NCBI GenBank assembly: GCA_029964075.1 | Contig: CM057144.1 | Span: 3,185,281-3,249,280 of the forward strand | Direction: 5' to 3' | DNA: 64,000 bases | Source: Patiria pectinifera | Taxonomy: Eukaryota; Echinodermata; Asteroidea; Valvatida; Asterinidae | In this document: positions 1 to 12,600 of the stretch, piece after piece | Numbering within the stretch: the stretch's first letter is position 1 | How the letters are laid out: every line of letters starts with the position of its first letter | The notes under the pieces: generated by a model | Told to the model about the DNA's origin: nothing | The model's database searches: none | What the model saw: only the letters and a program-made list of their open reading frames with translations | Translations under genes and position numbers: made by a program

Positions 1-215
1 AAGAAAATTTCACACAAGTTTTTTGGGGTTTTTATGAAATGAAGTATTAAAAAGCTCATGAGTTTGTTCTAGTTATTTTTCTGTTTAGATACAAAAAAAC
101 GTACATGTACTGGTATGTACTGTTTCAGCCAGGAATTAGCCATAGGACATGTTAAACTTGGTACCATGGTTACCATTATCTTGAATGTTTTTTGCGAAAC
201 TTGTTTTTCTAACAG

Positions 216-389
216 GCCTGGTTTCTTCCAAGAGTAGCCACCAAAAAAAATGTTTTCCTTGTTTCATTCTCCATACACGGCTGTCCTGCATTCCAGCTCC
301 AGGCTACGCACACAGAATTCAATTCTTCACACTTGCGGTTACTAAAAGGAGATTACTCGCAGAGTTCGAAACACGGACCCCTCGGTTAA
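216..389 (+). CDS. Possible 3'-terminal coding exon of a gene entering from the left
   Basis: Acceptor tttttctaacag at 204-215. The frame starting at 216 reads AWFLPRVATKKNVFLVSFSI and on for 57 codons to TAA at 387. AATAAA follows at 431-436 with a GT/T-rich stretch after it. A second frame is open to about 400, so the reading frame is not settled. I recognise no family, and it could be chance. Confidence 0.2.
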   Translation, partial: AWFLPRVATKKNVFLVSFSIHGCPAFQLQATHTEFNSSHLRLLKGDYSQSSKHGPLG

Positions 390-430
390 AAGCACTTTAA
401 AACCTGTCAGCTTTTGAGAATGTGAAGTTG

Positions 431-436
431 AATAAA
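431..436 (+). terminator. Candidate poly(A) signal AATAAA for the left-edge exon
   Basis: AATAAA 42 nt after the TAA of the possible terminal exon, followed by GTGACTTGGTGCTTTT, a plausible downstream GT-rich element. Confidence 0.2.
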
Positions 437-2060
437 TAAGTGACTTGGTGCTTTTAGTCATGTACATGTACAGCCTCGCTCGTTTTTTTTCGCAAGAAGG
501 ATAAGTGAACGGAAAAGTTAGTGCACGAGCCTCGGGCTACGTGTCCGTCCAATCCTCGGTCAAGGATTTAATGCTTGCGGATGGTAAAAACAATTGATCA
601 TGACTCATACATCATGTATCGATGTACTGGTACATGAACATGAATGCTCATGCTGCTGCAGACTGTATAATGCCCAGTGGTACAAATGGGTTCTTATTTA
701 GTGTTGGGAATATACCCTGGAGTCCTTGTACAATATGTGTAGGAATGTACAAAAATGTACATGTACATGTAGATGTACCAATACATGTACATGTCTGTAT
801 GTACATGCATGAACATTTATTTACATGTACCGGTACATATGTACATGCACTAGTACATGTACAAAATGTAGTGCACACGTATGACATGTGTGCACCGTAT
901 TCCTCCATGACACCGATACATGTGACAACTTTGAGCCCTCGCAGTGACACAGTTGTAAATAAACTTTTTTGCCAGATTTTGTCTTTTAAACATACAGTAC
1001 ATAACATTTCCCATGCTACCAGTATTTTTGAGTTTCACCTCAAAAATAGATGTTTTGGGATTTTTTTAATTGCCATTTTTCTAGAAATTATGGTAAAGTT
1101 TGTCACTTTTTAATGAGACTTCAAACAAAAATCCGTTGATTTTTAGTTATAAAAAAAAATTGGTTGCCACACAACAATCAGACTCCACAGGGCAGGTTCA
1201 TTTGCATAATTCACTCGTAGGTCGGGCAGTGTTCTCGTATAGGAGTACTCTGTAACACCCATAAATGCCATTATGTAGACCAATGAATACCAATTCTGAA
1301 ACAATTGAAAGGAATTTTGTGCACTCTGGGACCAGCGCTACTAGGCTTGTGAAGTCTTGTTTTAAAAGATTCCTTTTGGGGGAAAATTTGTAAAGAATTA
1401 CATACATTGCACTTGCGCTGTATTTTGGTCCTTTGATCCTTTTAGAAAAAGGAAAAAAGACATCTTTCCCCAACACATTGCTCACCACTTTCTGTAAACA
1501 TGAACACCCCAGGGTCCCCACATAATGATTAATGACAGTGGCCTTCATATTGGTTGAATGCAACAGTGACAGACATGTGTGGGGCGGTGTGACTGTAGTG
1601 TGAGATTTAATGACACTTTAATCACTTGTTTGGGCTGTTCATGGTCCTCTGTCAAGCCTCCTGCCTAATGGCTTATTGTAGGGTGCCTCCGAAGGCTGTA
1701 ACCAGCAATCACTTATTTAGCAAACAATAGTTTAACTCAGTGGCATAGGGACAAATTTGTCATTGGGTGGGTAGCACATTTCTTTCCCTGAAATTTTGAT
1801 TAGCCATGCAGTGGTGAAAGGGAGACGAAGGGGCCTGAGACTGATTGTACAAGCAGGCCATGTTCAGAGAGCACATTCAGGGCATTGATCGGATTGGTGG
1901 CTCTCTCTCCCCCACCTGGCCTCTTCTCCTCTTTGTATTTAGCCCTGTTTTACCCCCCACCCAACTATAATGCAATGGCTTTACAAGCGTCTATGATATA
2001 TGCAGAGCTGCCAACTCTCCCTGATTCTGCAGAAAGTTCCCTGAAAATAAACCAAGAATC
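437..2060. other. Non-coding stretch, repeats only
   Basis: Apart from the ACATGTAC tract and a fragment at about 1018-1145 (shared with 23560-23665 and 46671-46762), I see no gene. Short open frames lack splice sites or recognisable protein sequence. Confidence 0.5.
740..875. repeat. ACATGTAC palindromic low-complexity tract
   Basis: Dense irregular run of self-complementary ACATGTAC units. Similar tracts lie at 4263-4310, 5185-5218 and 8969-9006, with isolated copies throughout. The protein-like frames across it come only from the repeat. Confidence 0.85.
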
Positions 2061-2302
2061 AGTCCTTCTGATTTGAGGCGTGCGATCACACCCCCACACC
2101 ATCGCACACCTAAAAGCTTCCCGAGAAGTGTGAATAATTGCACGCCTGAATTTCCCTGGACCACAGATCACACACCTAGAAAACCACACACCTAGAAAAC
2201 CACACACCTAGAAAAAACACACACCTAGAAAAAAAACACACACCTAGAAAAATCCAGGTGTGCCTTTTTCCACACGCCTGTGGTTTTCAAATCAGAAGGA
2301 CT
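2061..2302. mobile_element. Small TIR element with internal minisatellite
   Basis: Perfect 16-bp inverted ends, AGTCCTTCTGATTTGA at 2061-2076 and its complement at 2287-2302. Between them lie about five copies of a 16-18-bp unit CACACACCTAGAAAA (about 2167-2256). No coding capacity. Confidence 0.6.
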
Positions 2303-3930
2303 GTCTTTCCATGTTCTGATGAACAAATTTGAAAATCTCCCTGATTATGGAAACTTTTTCCCTATTATGTTGACTGTAATTCTAAATATCTCCCTGATTG
2401 TTGTACAAAATCTCCCTGATTACAAGATGCAAACTAGTTACAAGGCAGCTCTATGCGCCAGATCATATGCCCCAGATTTGGTGATTAATTATGCAAAACA
2501 AGACTGCGTCTTGACCTCCAGATTCTGACCATTCAGCGGGCCCCTTCTTATTCTATCGGGTCTTCGGTAACCGGCCATTGGTGTATTATGGCAGCCAATT
2601 GACCAATAAACAGCTTAGACCAAATTTCTGCTCGAAATGAAGTCACACTAAAGTCGACTCCGATTGGCCAGCATGCAGAGTCGCATAAAATGTGCGTGCT
2701 CACATATTGTTGCGGAGCTTGCGTGCTGCTGCTGCGTTGAACAACGGATGGTACTTGGACTGCACATTACTACAATGTTCTGCATGGGCTTAATGGTAAA
2801 AAAAAAAATGGTTTCAACATTGTTGGATAAAATTCTTCCGAATGTTGTAAGCACGATTCACTAAATCCTCTGCCTAGCAAAACGTGGTTGCATGACTACA
2901 AATAGTCAGTTGTTGATTAAAGGTGTAACTGCAATGTACTGTAGAATTACTATCAGAAACCTCTAAAATTATAGCTACATGAACCAGGTAAAAAAAAGGG
3001 ATCCTCTAATAGTATCACAGTGTGCATGGCCTCTGGCCTGTGCCTTGATGTGTATAACAGCTTCCAAACAAGTGTAATTTTGGGACTTATTTTCCGCAAT
3101 CTTTATTCACAATCACATAGCTCACGGCAAGACTACAGTAAGATATTCACTACAAGCTTGAAACCTGCGTACCGGTGCAATTGTGCTAACAGGTCTGCAA
3201 CTAGACATTAGCAGTTCGGAGTTGAACTTGCTCACGGCACCGAACTGTTAACGACGCAATTAGAAAACTCCACTTGACCACAGAGGTCATGATGGTACCG
3301 TATTGTCCATGCGCTGCAAACGGGCATGAGTAACGGTATTTTTCAGTGCATCCCTAATAGCTTTCTTGGGAAAAAAGTTTGTCAGTCAATGAGTTCACGC
3401 CGCTCTATGGGGAATTTTCTCTCTAACATCAGCTACAGTATTTCATCGTAGGGTTTGCAGTTTTTGAAGTCATTGTCTCGCATACAATGCTTCCAGTAGT
3501 AAAGGTTACAGCGGTCATGGCCGGTACATGAACTTTCTTCCAGCTGATTTCTACTTTAGTCTTATTGTAAAAAAATTGAACTGCAGTGCAGGGTACCGGT
3601 ACTTGCATCTGTGCGCGTATTGTGAAGAGTGTTTATACTATGTCTGGATTAGTTTTCTCCGCGAATGATTTCGCACACTGGATTAAAGAGTTGGGATTTT
3701 TGGACAAGGAACCTAGAAAGTTCACTGCCTTTTTTTTTATATAGTTTTGTTAAATCGAGTCTGTAATGGCCATTTTCATCGACTGCTTTTTTTTACTAAG
3801 CTATTTTTCCCATGTCTGGATCGTGGCTTTGGGGCGTGATCCCTGGCTGCATGGTGGGTTTATGGCTTCTGACTAGCACCCCAGGAACAAAGATATTGAC
3901 AAATTGGGGAACTGCTGATATACATGTATG
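2303..3930. other. No gene seen
   Basis: AT-rich sequence with scattered short open frames and no splice-supported exon that I can defend. Confidence 0.4.
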
Positions 3931-4003
3931 GGCTGGATAGCTCAGTTGGTAGAGTACCGGAACGGTAATCCGGAGGTCGCAGGTTCAAACCCCGCTCCGG
4001 TCA
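3931..4003 (+). tRNA. tRNA-Thr(GGT)-like sequence, probably a pseudogene or SINE head
   Basis: A 73-nt cloverleaf can be drawn: a 7-bp acceptor (two G-T pairs) closing on TCCGGTC, a D arm holding A box TAGCTCAGTTGG, a perfect 5-bp anticodon stem CCGGA/TCCGG, and B box GGTTCAAACCC. Two defects argue against function: position 33 is C instead of the near-universal T, and the T stem has an A-C mismatch. No CCA is encoded, as expected in a eukaryote. Confidence 0.5.
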
Positions 4004-4538
4004 ATTTCTTTGGTCAACTTTTCAAGCTATTTTAGTTGGTTGTTGGGGGTTGTAGTTAAGGAGATATATGTTTGTTTGGTGTTTTTTTATGCTAATAAAA
4101 GTGGAATTTTCACTTTGTGAAAAGTATAAATGGCCTAGCTGGGGGAGGGGGGAGGGGGGAGTGCTCCCACACAAATTACATGTGTGCCCCTCCCCAAGGT
4201 GTCCCCCCTACAAAACCTCAATATTTTCCTTTCCCAAAATGTCTTTTGTTTTTCATTACCAGAATATACATGTACATGTACATGTACGTGTATGAAGTAC
4301 ATGTGTGTACATTTGGACAACTATTTTCCGATCCATACTGCCAATTTTCCCCTTCCCCTTCCACGGATTTGTAAAATATGAATAAAAGGAGACATCTGAA
4401 TAAGAGGGTAAATCAACGCCTTCAAATCGTGGGAAATGTTCTGGATCCATCCTTGGTGTCTCCCCCTCCCCCCTAAAATCCTGGCTTCACTACTAATGCT
4501 AACGGAAATCATCTCTCTTGGGATGAAATTTCGTGTCA

Positions 4539-4800
4539 GCATCCATTTCCGAATAATGCATGAACTTTCGATGACTCTTCACATGCACTTTCCTTTCCAA
4601 GTAATCAAATTTTGAACAAAATTGACGCCAAACCTCATATTCCCCAAATGGATGAAGATATTTTGTGTGCATGTGTGTCCATTTCCAAACAATGCATGAA
4701 CTTTTTATGCCCCTGCAATACTTTCCAAGTAATCGGATTTGGAACAAAATTGACACCAAATCCCATATTCCCAAAATTTATGGGTGACAAATCCCCCCAC
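4539..4800. repeat. Two-copy diverged tandem repeat, about 136 bp
   Basis: CATTTCCRAAYAATGCATGAAC recurs at about 4543 and 4679, followed in both by TTTCCAAGTAATC and by GAACAAAATTGAC. The open frames here are by-products. Confidence 0.6.
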
Positions 4801-5576
4801 GCGTGTGTAACATTCAATGGTGATTACATGCATGCATACAATGTGTGTAGGCAGACAACTTCCTGTGACCTCCATTTCAATGTTTGACGTTTCATTTCAA
4901 AGTCAACAATTTGACAATGGCAGTGTGCGCAGCAAATCCAGTCCGGTTGTGTAACTAGTTTAGCATTGATACCTCAGACAGCACACGACAACGCTGCAAT
5001 GGATAATATTTGCATTGTGCCAGTGGGCGGGTTATTAAATAGGACTGCGTACATATGGCAAATTTCTCAGAATTGCATAAGGTTAAATTGAGGACAATAA
5101 GCATAGATATGACTGGCATGGTTTTTAATTTCTCGGGCATTGAACCCCTTCAGTTCAAAGGAAAAGTACGTTTTAAATTATCCATACATGTACGTGTACA
5201 TGTACGTTGTACATGTATGACAAACTGTTGAACACATAATTGTACACGTGTACGGTACAACATGTGCATGCATGTTAATCATTCATAAATGCAGACAAGC
5301 ACAAATTTATCAAACTTTTATGTCTTTTTGGAAACCATCGCAGACGTTTTAAATAATTTTCAGAGAAGCCATACATGTAGGTAAAGACACCGATTACATG
5401 TACCGGTACATTATATTCAAATTTGTTTTCCCATTTAGTTTTAATGACGTACATGTACATACCGTCTATTTGTGCATCAACAAATTTTAACAAAAACAAC
5501 AACTTTTCCCACCTACCGGGGTATCTGATTTTGACCCATGAATGTTTTATTTTCATTGGGAAAAAACTGTGTTTTT

Positions 5577-5905
5577 TTCTCCTATTTTGGGTGTCTGCAA
5601 CCTTCGTTTTGGGTTGCATTTGTGCACCCTGGAAGTAGACTGGTTCCCTGTGCCCACATTATCAATCTCAAAAGGGAGATGGGGATCAGTTTACCCTGCA
5701 ATTACTGAATTATTGTCAGGCCGCAAAAAAAATTCAAAATTTGTAAAATTATTCCACAATTTAGACTTGAGCTGATTTTTTTGGGTAGATGTCTCATTCA
5801 AAAGTGTATTACTTTTGAAGTGATTGGGGAAAAAAAAAGCAATTTAAAGACAAAATCTATTTTTCAATTTGAATTCGAAAATATAGCAGTACATCTTTAA
5901 GGAGA
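5577..5905. repeat. Interspersed repeat copy (CTGCAACC...ATTATTGTCAGG family)
   Basis: Shares GTCTGCAACC, CTGGTTCCC, ACATTATC and GAATTATTGTCAGG with 7795-7983, and both its halves in opposite order with 46671-46940. Its right end GTACATCTTTAA resembles the ends of the element at 23548-23814. Confidence 0.55.
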
Positions 5906-6544
5906 CTTTAAACAAAATGAGCCTTTTTAAGGCTATTTTTTTAATAACTTCACCTAAGGGAGACTTAGCAGTGCATATAGGAAGGGCATTTATGAAGGAT
6001 GGTGCATTAATGAAGGACTTTTTCCATCACGCCAATCAAGCATTGCACTCTTTCCCGTTTTAAACGTCAAATATTGAATTTTCCGGGAAACCGTCGGAGG
6101 GAAGAGTTGAATAGGGTAGTCTGTCGGTACTGATGCATCATGGGTCATTATGGGATCAGACGCGGAGGACAGTGAACCTGACTTGATGTGTGCGAGCACA
6201 ATGCACACAGTTCAAAGTCTGGGTAGTTGTCAGGTTATCAATCACATTGATGGATCTGTTCTGTCGAATTCTGAATTCACATGCATTAGGTAGGTCTACA
6301 CACATCAAAATTGTCGCTAAAAAGTACAATACATGTTTGCAAATCCTAGTTGCGCTTTATTATTTTCCCAAAAAATGTAAATATTTACCCCGACCCGTCT
6401 GCTCACTGAAAATAGGGACAAGCTGTCAAATCTTTTGAAAATTATTCATCCATGTTTTCTCAGCAATTTGAGCTCCAAGACCGGGCAGACTTTGGAACGG
6501 TATCACTACAAACACCCAAGTCCAAGGGCCACAAAAACCTCTCG

Positions 6545-6723
6545 ATAGATCTTTATCATGTTGCCACCATTTCAGTCATGTTCCCTGTATCCAGTAACAG
6601 TACTGAATGATAAATGTTTTTTGTGCAAAAGGAACCAGACTATTTTTCCTTCCAGCCTCGCGTTGGTTTCATAAATTTGAATGGGAACAAATGAAGATGG
6701 CCCCAACATGATAATGGTCTATT
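6545..6723. mobile_element. MITE family C, copy 1
   Basis: Ends are inverted: GATAGATCTTTATCATGTTG at the left, and a complementary CAACATGATAATGGTCTAT at the right. The body holds ACTGAATGATAAATG and AAGGAACCAGACTATTTTTC, shared with 19531-19665 and 34183-34340. Confidence 0.7.
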
Positions 6724-7248
6724 ATTTAAGAAAGAAAACTGAGGGCATACCGGTACAAATGGCGATATACGCGTGTATGGTTGGTGTAGACCATTTTGGG
6801 CCTGTTAAGGCTGAGTAAAAAAAAGACAAATAGTTTCCCATCCGGGCTTTTGGAACTAACGAAGGAGCCCGCCCCACTTTTTTTCCAAGATGGCAGATTT
6901 TCCGAGATGATAGATTGATTCTTCCATTTTCTCAACTCTTTTGCTGATGCAGAATTATGTCCAAAGGAGCCATAAATAACCCTTTCTACATCGCTACAAT
7001 TTGTTGGAAACGAAAAAAAATACAATACATTGACAAAATTTGCAGAATATAAATTGCAAAAATATTAATTAAAAAAAAAATAGTGGTGGGTGGGAAAAAG
7101 GAAATGCGTGGGACGAAAAACTGGTTTATATTTTCTATTGGCCTTACTGGTCTGCAACTATGAGATATGCCAAAACAGGCCACATTATTTGATGGCAAAG
7201 TATTAAAACAAGGCCAGGATCATGAACTAAAAATGGGGCACATGTAGT

Positions 7249-7437
7249 ATCGAAAACGAAGACCCTTAAAACGAAGACCGAAGACCCACTTGAAAACAGT
7301 GGGTCTTTGTTTTCGAGTGGGTCTTTGAAAACGAAGACCCCTCGAAAACGAAGACCCACTCGAAAACGAGGACCCACTGTTTTCGAGTGGGTCTTCGGTC
7401 TTCGGTCTTCGTTTTAGGGGTCTTTGTTTTCGATACT
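7249..7437. mobile_element. Near-complete foldback palindrome, about 190 bp
   Basis: Outer ends AGTATCGAAAACGAAGACCC and its complement. Inside, GAAGACCCACT and GAAAACAGTGGGTC motifs alternate in mirrored order about a centre near 7345. Foldback or MITE-like; no partner copy in the window. Confidence 0.75.
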
Positions 7438-7794
7438 GCCCTAAAAAATGGTTGGAAAAAGGTGCCTGTCACTTTGGCAGTAGTTTGTTTTACATTCAGC
7501 AGTATGTGTGCTTGTAATACATCATCTCTCTTACTCTGATATGGCATCAGCCAACCGCATGTGACCTTTGACCTCGGTCTATTTTTGTCCATCCGAGATG
7601 GCATGCCATGTGACCCATGAGATGATAAATCATACATAAATGCACAGGAGCGGTGTAGACTGCACTGTACAACAACTGGAATGCTGTTCGATACTTTGTT
7701 TCTTACCCTGTGCTCGACAAATTTAATTTTTTTGTCTCTTAAATAATTTTCAACTTGTTTTTTTAGTTTTATTTCAACAAAAATAACCCTTTTC

Positions 7795-7983
7795 CCCCTT
7801 TTGGGGGCGTCTGCAACCCTCTGAAACTGAAAGAAGATTTTTTTTTTTTTATATTTATCACAAACAGAGCAGACTGGCTCCCCGTCCGTACATTATCGAT
7901 ACTGATTGTGGGGCTGGAACCAGCCAAACCCGCGAGAATGGAATTATTGTCAGGTCACAAGCAATTCAAAGTTTGTAAAGTTG
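7795..7983. repeat. Interspersed repeat copy, same family as 5577-5905
   Basis: Contains the same ordered blocks (GCGTCTGCAACC, GACTGGCTCCC, ACATTATCGATA, GGAATTATTGTCAGG). No coding potential. Confidence 0.5.
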
Positions 7984-9010
7984 TTTGTTTCGTGGAATAA
8001 CTTTTGCCAGAAAAATGGCATTTTTGAAAAAAGGAATCTGTGGGTTTCTGCACACTCAGCATAGAATGAGTAACGTTCACTTTGCGCAATGTGCACTGAA
8101 ACCAATATACGTGTACCATGTACATGTACGTGCACGCAGTGTACAGGTAGGGCTGTGCATCGGAACCGGGTACCAGACTATCCGACCGCTGATGTCAGGA
8201 ACTGGTTCCAGATTATGGAATCGAGTGCCCGCAATTAACTTTTACATACATGTATGGATACGGTAACTTAATTAACACAGTAGTAACTTCTCAGAAAATG
8301 AGAAAGAAAGGTTTTGAATGTCATTTATGGGGAATTTTCAAAATCAAAACCGGGCTCCAAAACAAAACCAGGCTACATGTACATGGAAAAATGAACAGAT
8401 TCGTGTTTATTATGACGCTTGCGAAATTGCAATTTATATCGGACTGCCAAAGAGCTCACTGTAAATACTTGTATTTTTGCAGTGTATTGATGCAACAACG
8501 CAAAGTAGTATTATTGTGGGGACTTTTATGAAGAATTTGAAAGGCAACTTCCGAGATTTAAATTTTGGGGTTTGGATCCTGAAGACGGTCAGAGCCTACA
8601 TGTACGCAGAACATGCGCATGAACTTCATATAATTTCACCTTGTATGGAGACCGTTTCTCTATACTATAGTTGCCTACACATTGTACGCGTATGTTCATG
8701 CACACACATGTACTACACACTGTGTGCATTTCAACATAGTTCACATAGTATGGTGTGCCAGACATTGAAGGTGTACCGGTAGGTTTAGTATGATGTATGA
8801 TTTCTTTTTTCTTCTATTGCCTAAAAAAGAACATTGATGTCCATACATGTACACATGTACAATGTGCAGTGGGAACTCCAGGGATAACATGTAGCTTGCA
8901 CATGTACCGGTAGCTCCTATGATTTATTTTACATTCTCTTCCTGTATTGTTGGCTTTCTTGCTTCATTTTAGATGTGGTACATGTACATGTACATGTACA
9001 TGTACATTTA

Positions 9011-9399
9011 ACAATTGTTGACTGCTGTGATGTGGGATATAACGTTTTGAACACCTGACGGGCGCATATCCGCTCCGTTCACAAGTACCCCCTCACCGGC
9101 AAAGGAAGTACAGTTGGGGGTGACGTCCGACGCCATCTTGCCTGACTGCAATTCATTTGCTGCAAAGCGCGGCCACTGCGTGTACATAGAACAAATCCCC
9201 TGGTGTACGCGCGTCACACACAAGGAACGGTGCGCATCAACCAGCGAAATGTTCTGCCCATGGGACGCCGTTGCTAGGTAAAAGGGCGCCCTCTTTGTTC
9301 GCGCACGGAGCTCATAGCACCCGAGACGAAGCCGAGGGTGTTATGCACTCCGAGGGTGTTCAAAACGTTATATCCCACATCACAGCAGTCAACAATTGT
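9011..9399. mobile_element. 389-bp element with perfect 45-bp terminal inverted repeats
   Basis: Arms 9011-9055 and 9355-9399 are exact reverse complements over 45 bp (starting ACAATTGTTGACTGCTGTGA). The interior is GC-richer than its surroundings, with CACCCGAGACGAAGCCGAGG near the right arm. No obvious target duplication; no open frame of note. Confidence 0.85.
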
Positions 9400-9410
9400 G
9401 ATAATGTTGG

Positions 9411-9487
9411 GCGCCATCGGTCGATATGCGCCATCGGTCGATCGCGTTGCGCTATCGGTCGATCATGACGCTATCGGTTGATCCCGC
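9411..9487. repeat. Short tandem repeat of CGCTATCGGTCGATC units
   Basis: About four 17-22-bp units containing (C)CATCGGTCGAT. Reverse-orientation relatives lie at about 9589-9640 (GATCGACCGATCACC). Confidence 0.7.
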
Positions 9488-9640
9488 TGCCACCAGTCAA
9501 ACACCTTTTCTTTCTAATTCACAATGCTGGAGGATCTTTTTTGTTTAAAGGTATATACATGTAAGTAAAGTCCGAGATATTCTACAGAATCGACCCATCG
9601 CGAAACGTGATCGACCGATCACCCAGATCGACGGATTGCT

Positions 9641-12600
9641 TCGAATAATAATATAATGCGAGGTAACGGTACGTACCACACAAATAAAAAAAAAATTGTA
9701 GTCAATTTGAATGACACTTGCATGGCAAATTACACAGAACATGTGTAACAGGGACACAAAAAAAGTCACACTTTTGGACCCAACATTTGTGGAATGCCCA
9801 CATGTACAAATTTGAACCATTCTAATAATGTGTTTATTCCAGCATATCAGTGTGGAATTTTGGATGCTTTAAAAAAAATTCCTTGTAACAAGTGATGTAA
9901 AGCTAGAGGCAATATTCTCATACACTGTGTAAAGCCGTGTTCCCATTGGACTTTTTTTGGTTAAAGTACCGCGACTTTTCTGTAGAATGACAAAATTAAA
10001 TCCAATGGGGACATACGGAACTGCTGCCCCCCTGTCTAACTTACGCGACCGATGTAAAAAACACAGGCCGAAGAGGACGCGCGGAAGACTTCCGCGCCAG
10101 CCACGGCAACTAACAGGCCGCTAAAAGTCCATGGGAGCCTCCGCGCGCTAAACCTACCGTGTCGTCCACGTAAAAACTATGCAAACAACAACACTTCCTG
10201 TATAGAAGAATCAAAAAAAATGGTATGGTGGTTCCCTGTCTCGTTGCTTGTTTATGGATGTGTGATATTATCATCGCATCGTACAGTACGTGTGTAGCAT
10301 GCACTACGCCCAGCTTGCAGCGCTTTCAATCTCGTCCAGCTGCTGCAGTTTTGCTACTTTACTAGTTAGAAGAAACATGGCAGATTTGTTTGATCGATTT
10401 TGGAGTTTGTTTGGGCTAGATGAATTGGGCTAGATGAAATGAAAAGGAGAAATGAGGTGGCCAGCCGGGACATAATAAAATAAAAATAAAATACAGGCAC
10501 GTCATATCCCGGCATAGGTCAAAGGTGACTGTGCACAGCCTGCAATGTGTCACATTCTGCAGTCCTTTCGAAAAGGAACCGTCCAGGAAATATAGTCGAA
10601 TATAAGTCCAGGTGGTGGAACGCACGTTACACACAGCCAGTCACGGTAACTTTCCTCTTCGCGCTGCGGGGAAAGAAAGTTAAGTCTGCTTTTAAAAGGA
10701 AGTCTGAATTTTGATCCACTCACAAAGCATGAAACAAGGCCATCGATTGCAGATAAGGAAGCTTGGCCAGATCTGTGCATGCAGCCTGCAGATTGGCTTC
10801 GTGGTAAAGGGGAAATACTTTCTTCCTTATTAAGTTATTGTTTAGCTGAGCTGCCAAAATACACTGCCTTCAAAGATGTGATTACAAGTGTGATGTACCG
10901 GGCATGGTGGGCCAGACCTTCGCTGTGTTTGTTTGATTCGCAGTCCGTGAAGCAAAAATACGGCTGCTATGGTCCGTTAATCACACTTGACTTGAGCCAT
11001 GAAATAACGACGCCATCATTTGGAACATGAAGTGCGTATTATCACTGGCATTAAGGATTGCAGTCGTGCTTTGCGTTGCTTCCTTGTGTTGCATTGTGGG
11101 AAGGAAGTTTTGGCACAAGGGCGATCTTCACTTGGCCCAATTTCATGGCTCCGTTTACCAAAAATTCCCACTTGTTATAACGGAATCTGTGCTTACGGTT
11201 AAAATATTTTGCAGGGTACCGAGGAAATTCGGCTTTTGCACTGGGCTTTTAAAAAAACACTTCAGAGCTATAATGTTTTTTAAATAAATGGCTCGGAACT
11301 CTCTGATCAGACGAGTGGGCAGGCTTTTTGTAATCATGAACCGAGAAGACTGCTAGCAAGTGAATGCGGTCACAATCAGAAACCATGGAGCAAATTGGGG
11401 GATAACCGGTATGTTCCAGTTGTCACACAAAAATGGAAGGCCTAATTTTTTTAAGGTTGGTTTTGAATATATCCAGTTTCCGAAATCCAAACCGAAAAAT
11501 GGAATTCAAACCGAACTTTTAAAAATCCGGATTTTTATCCTATCTCTAGTTCTGCACATGGAGCTCAAAACAACATCTACCGTTTGTGCATAAAATCTGT
11601 AAAAAGAATGTGACATGTAGGCCTACCCGTTGAAAAAAAAAAAAATACAGTGTATTGTTTATTGTACATATATATGTATTTATTACCCTGGATTGGACAT
11701 TTGGGAGACGTTCCCATAGACTTGTGCACACAATTTTTCAAACTTCAATGTGCCCCAACCCAATATTTCCTTGTCCTTTTTCTACGAATTTCGGTATGTT
11801 TACTAATTAGACCACGAGCAACAAATATAATCTAATTGCGACGGCAAAATTTGCCTCTAAAGGGGGGCTGTGACATTAGGGAGACATGAAAATGTCTCCC
11901 TAATGACTGATGTCTTCCATCGTGCGAAGAAATTATGATAATGTGTCTCCTTAATGGTAGCATTACACGTATACCGGTACCTCTTATATTGATTCATTCC
12001 CTTATACTGTTTTCACTCAATTCTCTCCACTTCAAATTGGGCTGCGTACTGAACTTATTAACTAAATGAGCTTTGTTCCCTCACAAAGAGATCTTTCCCT
12101 CCCAAAAGTCCGATTCCTTTGTCCTGTATCTGGATTAGCCCATATCAGCTGCTCATATAACAAACGGCTTGTCCGGTTAAGCATGATTGACCGTAGCTTG
12201 ATTAATAATGGATGGTGTTTGACACAAAATTTCAGCGCCGTGCAATGAGCGCCCGATGCAAGTTTAAATAGAGCCATCTGTTTGCATGGACTGTATGGCT
12301 GAGGTGAAAAAAACCCACTAAAGGTGTACTTTTGAGAAAATGACCCATTCAAGCTCTAAAACGCGTTTTGCACAAAGCAACAACAGTTGGAAAGGTCATT
12401 TTAAAACTAGATTCATAAATATCTCAGACAGGTTGCCCATTCCTATTGGTCGAGAACCCGTCTCATGGGCGGTTTTAAACGGTTAATAAAACACCAAGTG
12501 GTTTTAAACACTTTTTTCCGGCACTGCTGCGTTCTGCGCCACATTGCGCAGTACGGGCCTCACGCATGCAAATCTCCATATAAGGAGACTTTTAGTACTA

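Noticed and set aside
622-1113. 163-codon frame rich in His, Val, Met and Tyr
   Set aside because: Translation of the ACATGTAC tract.
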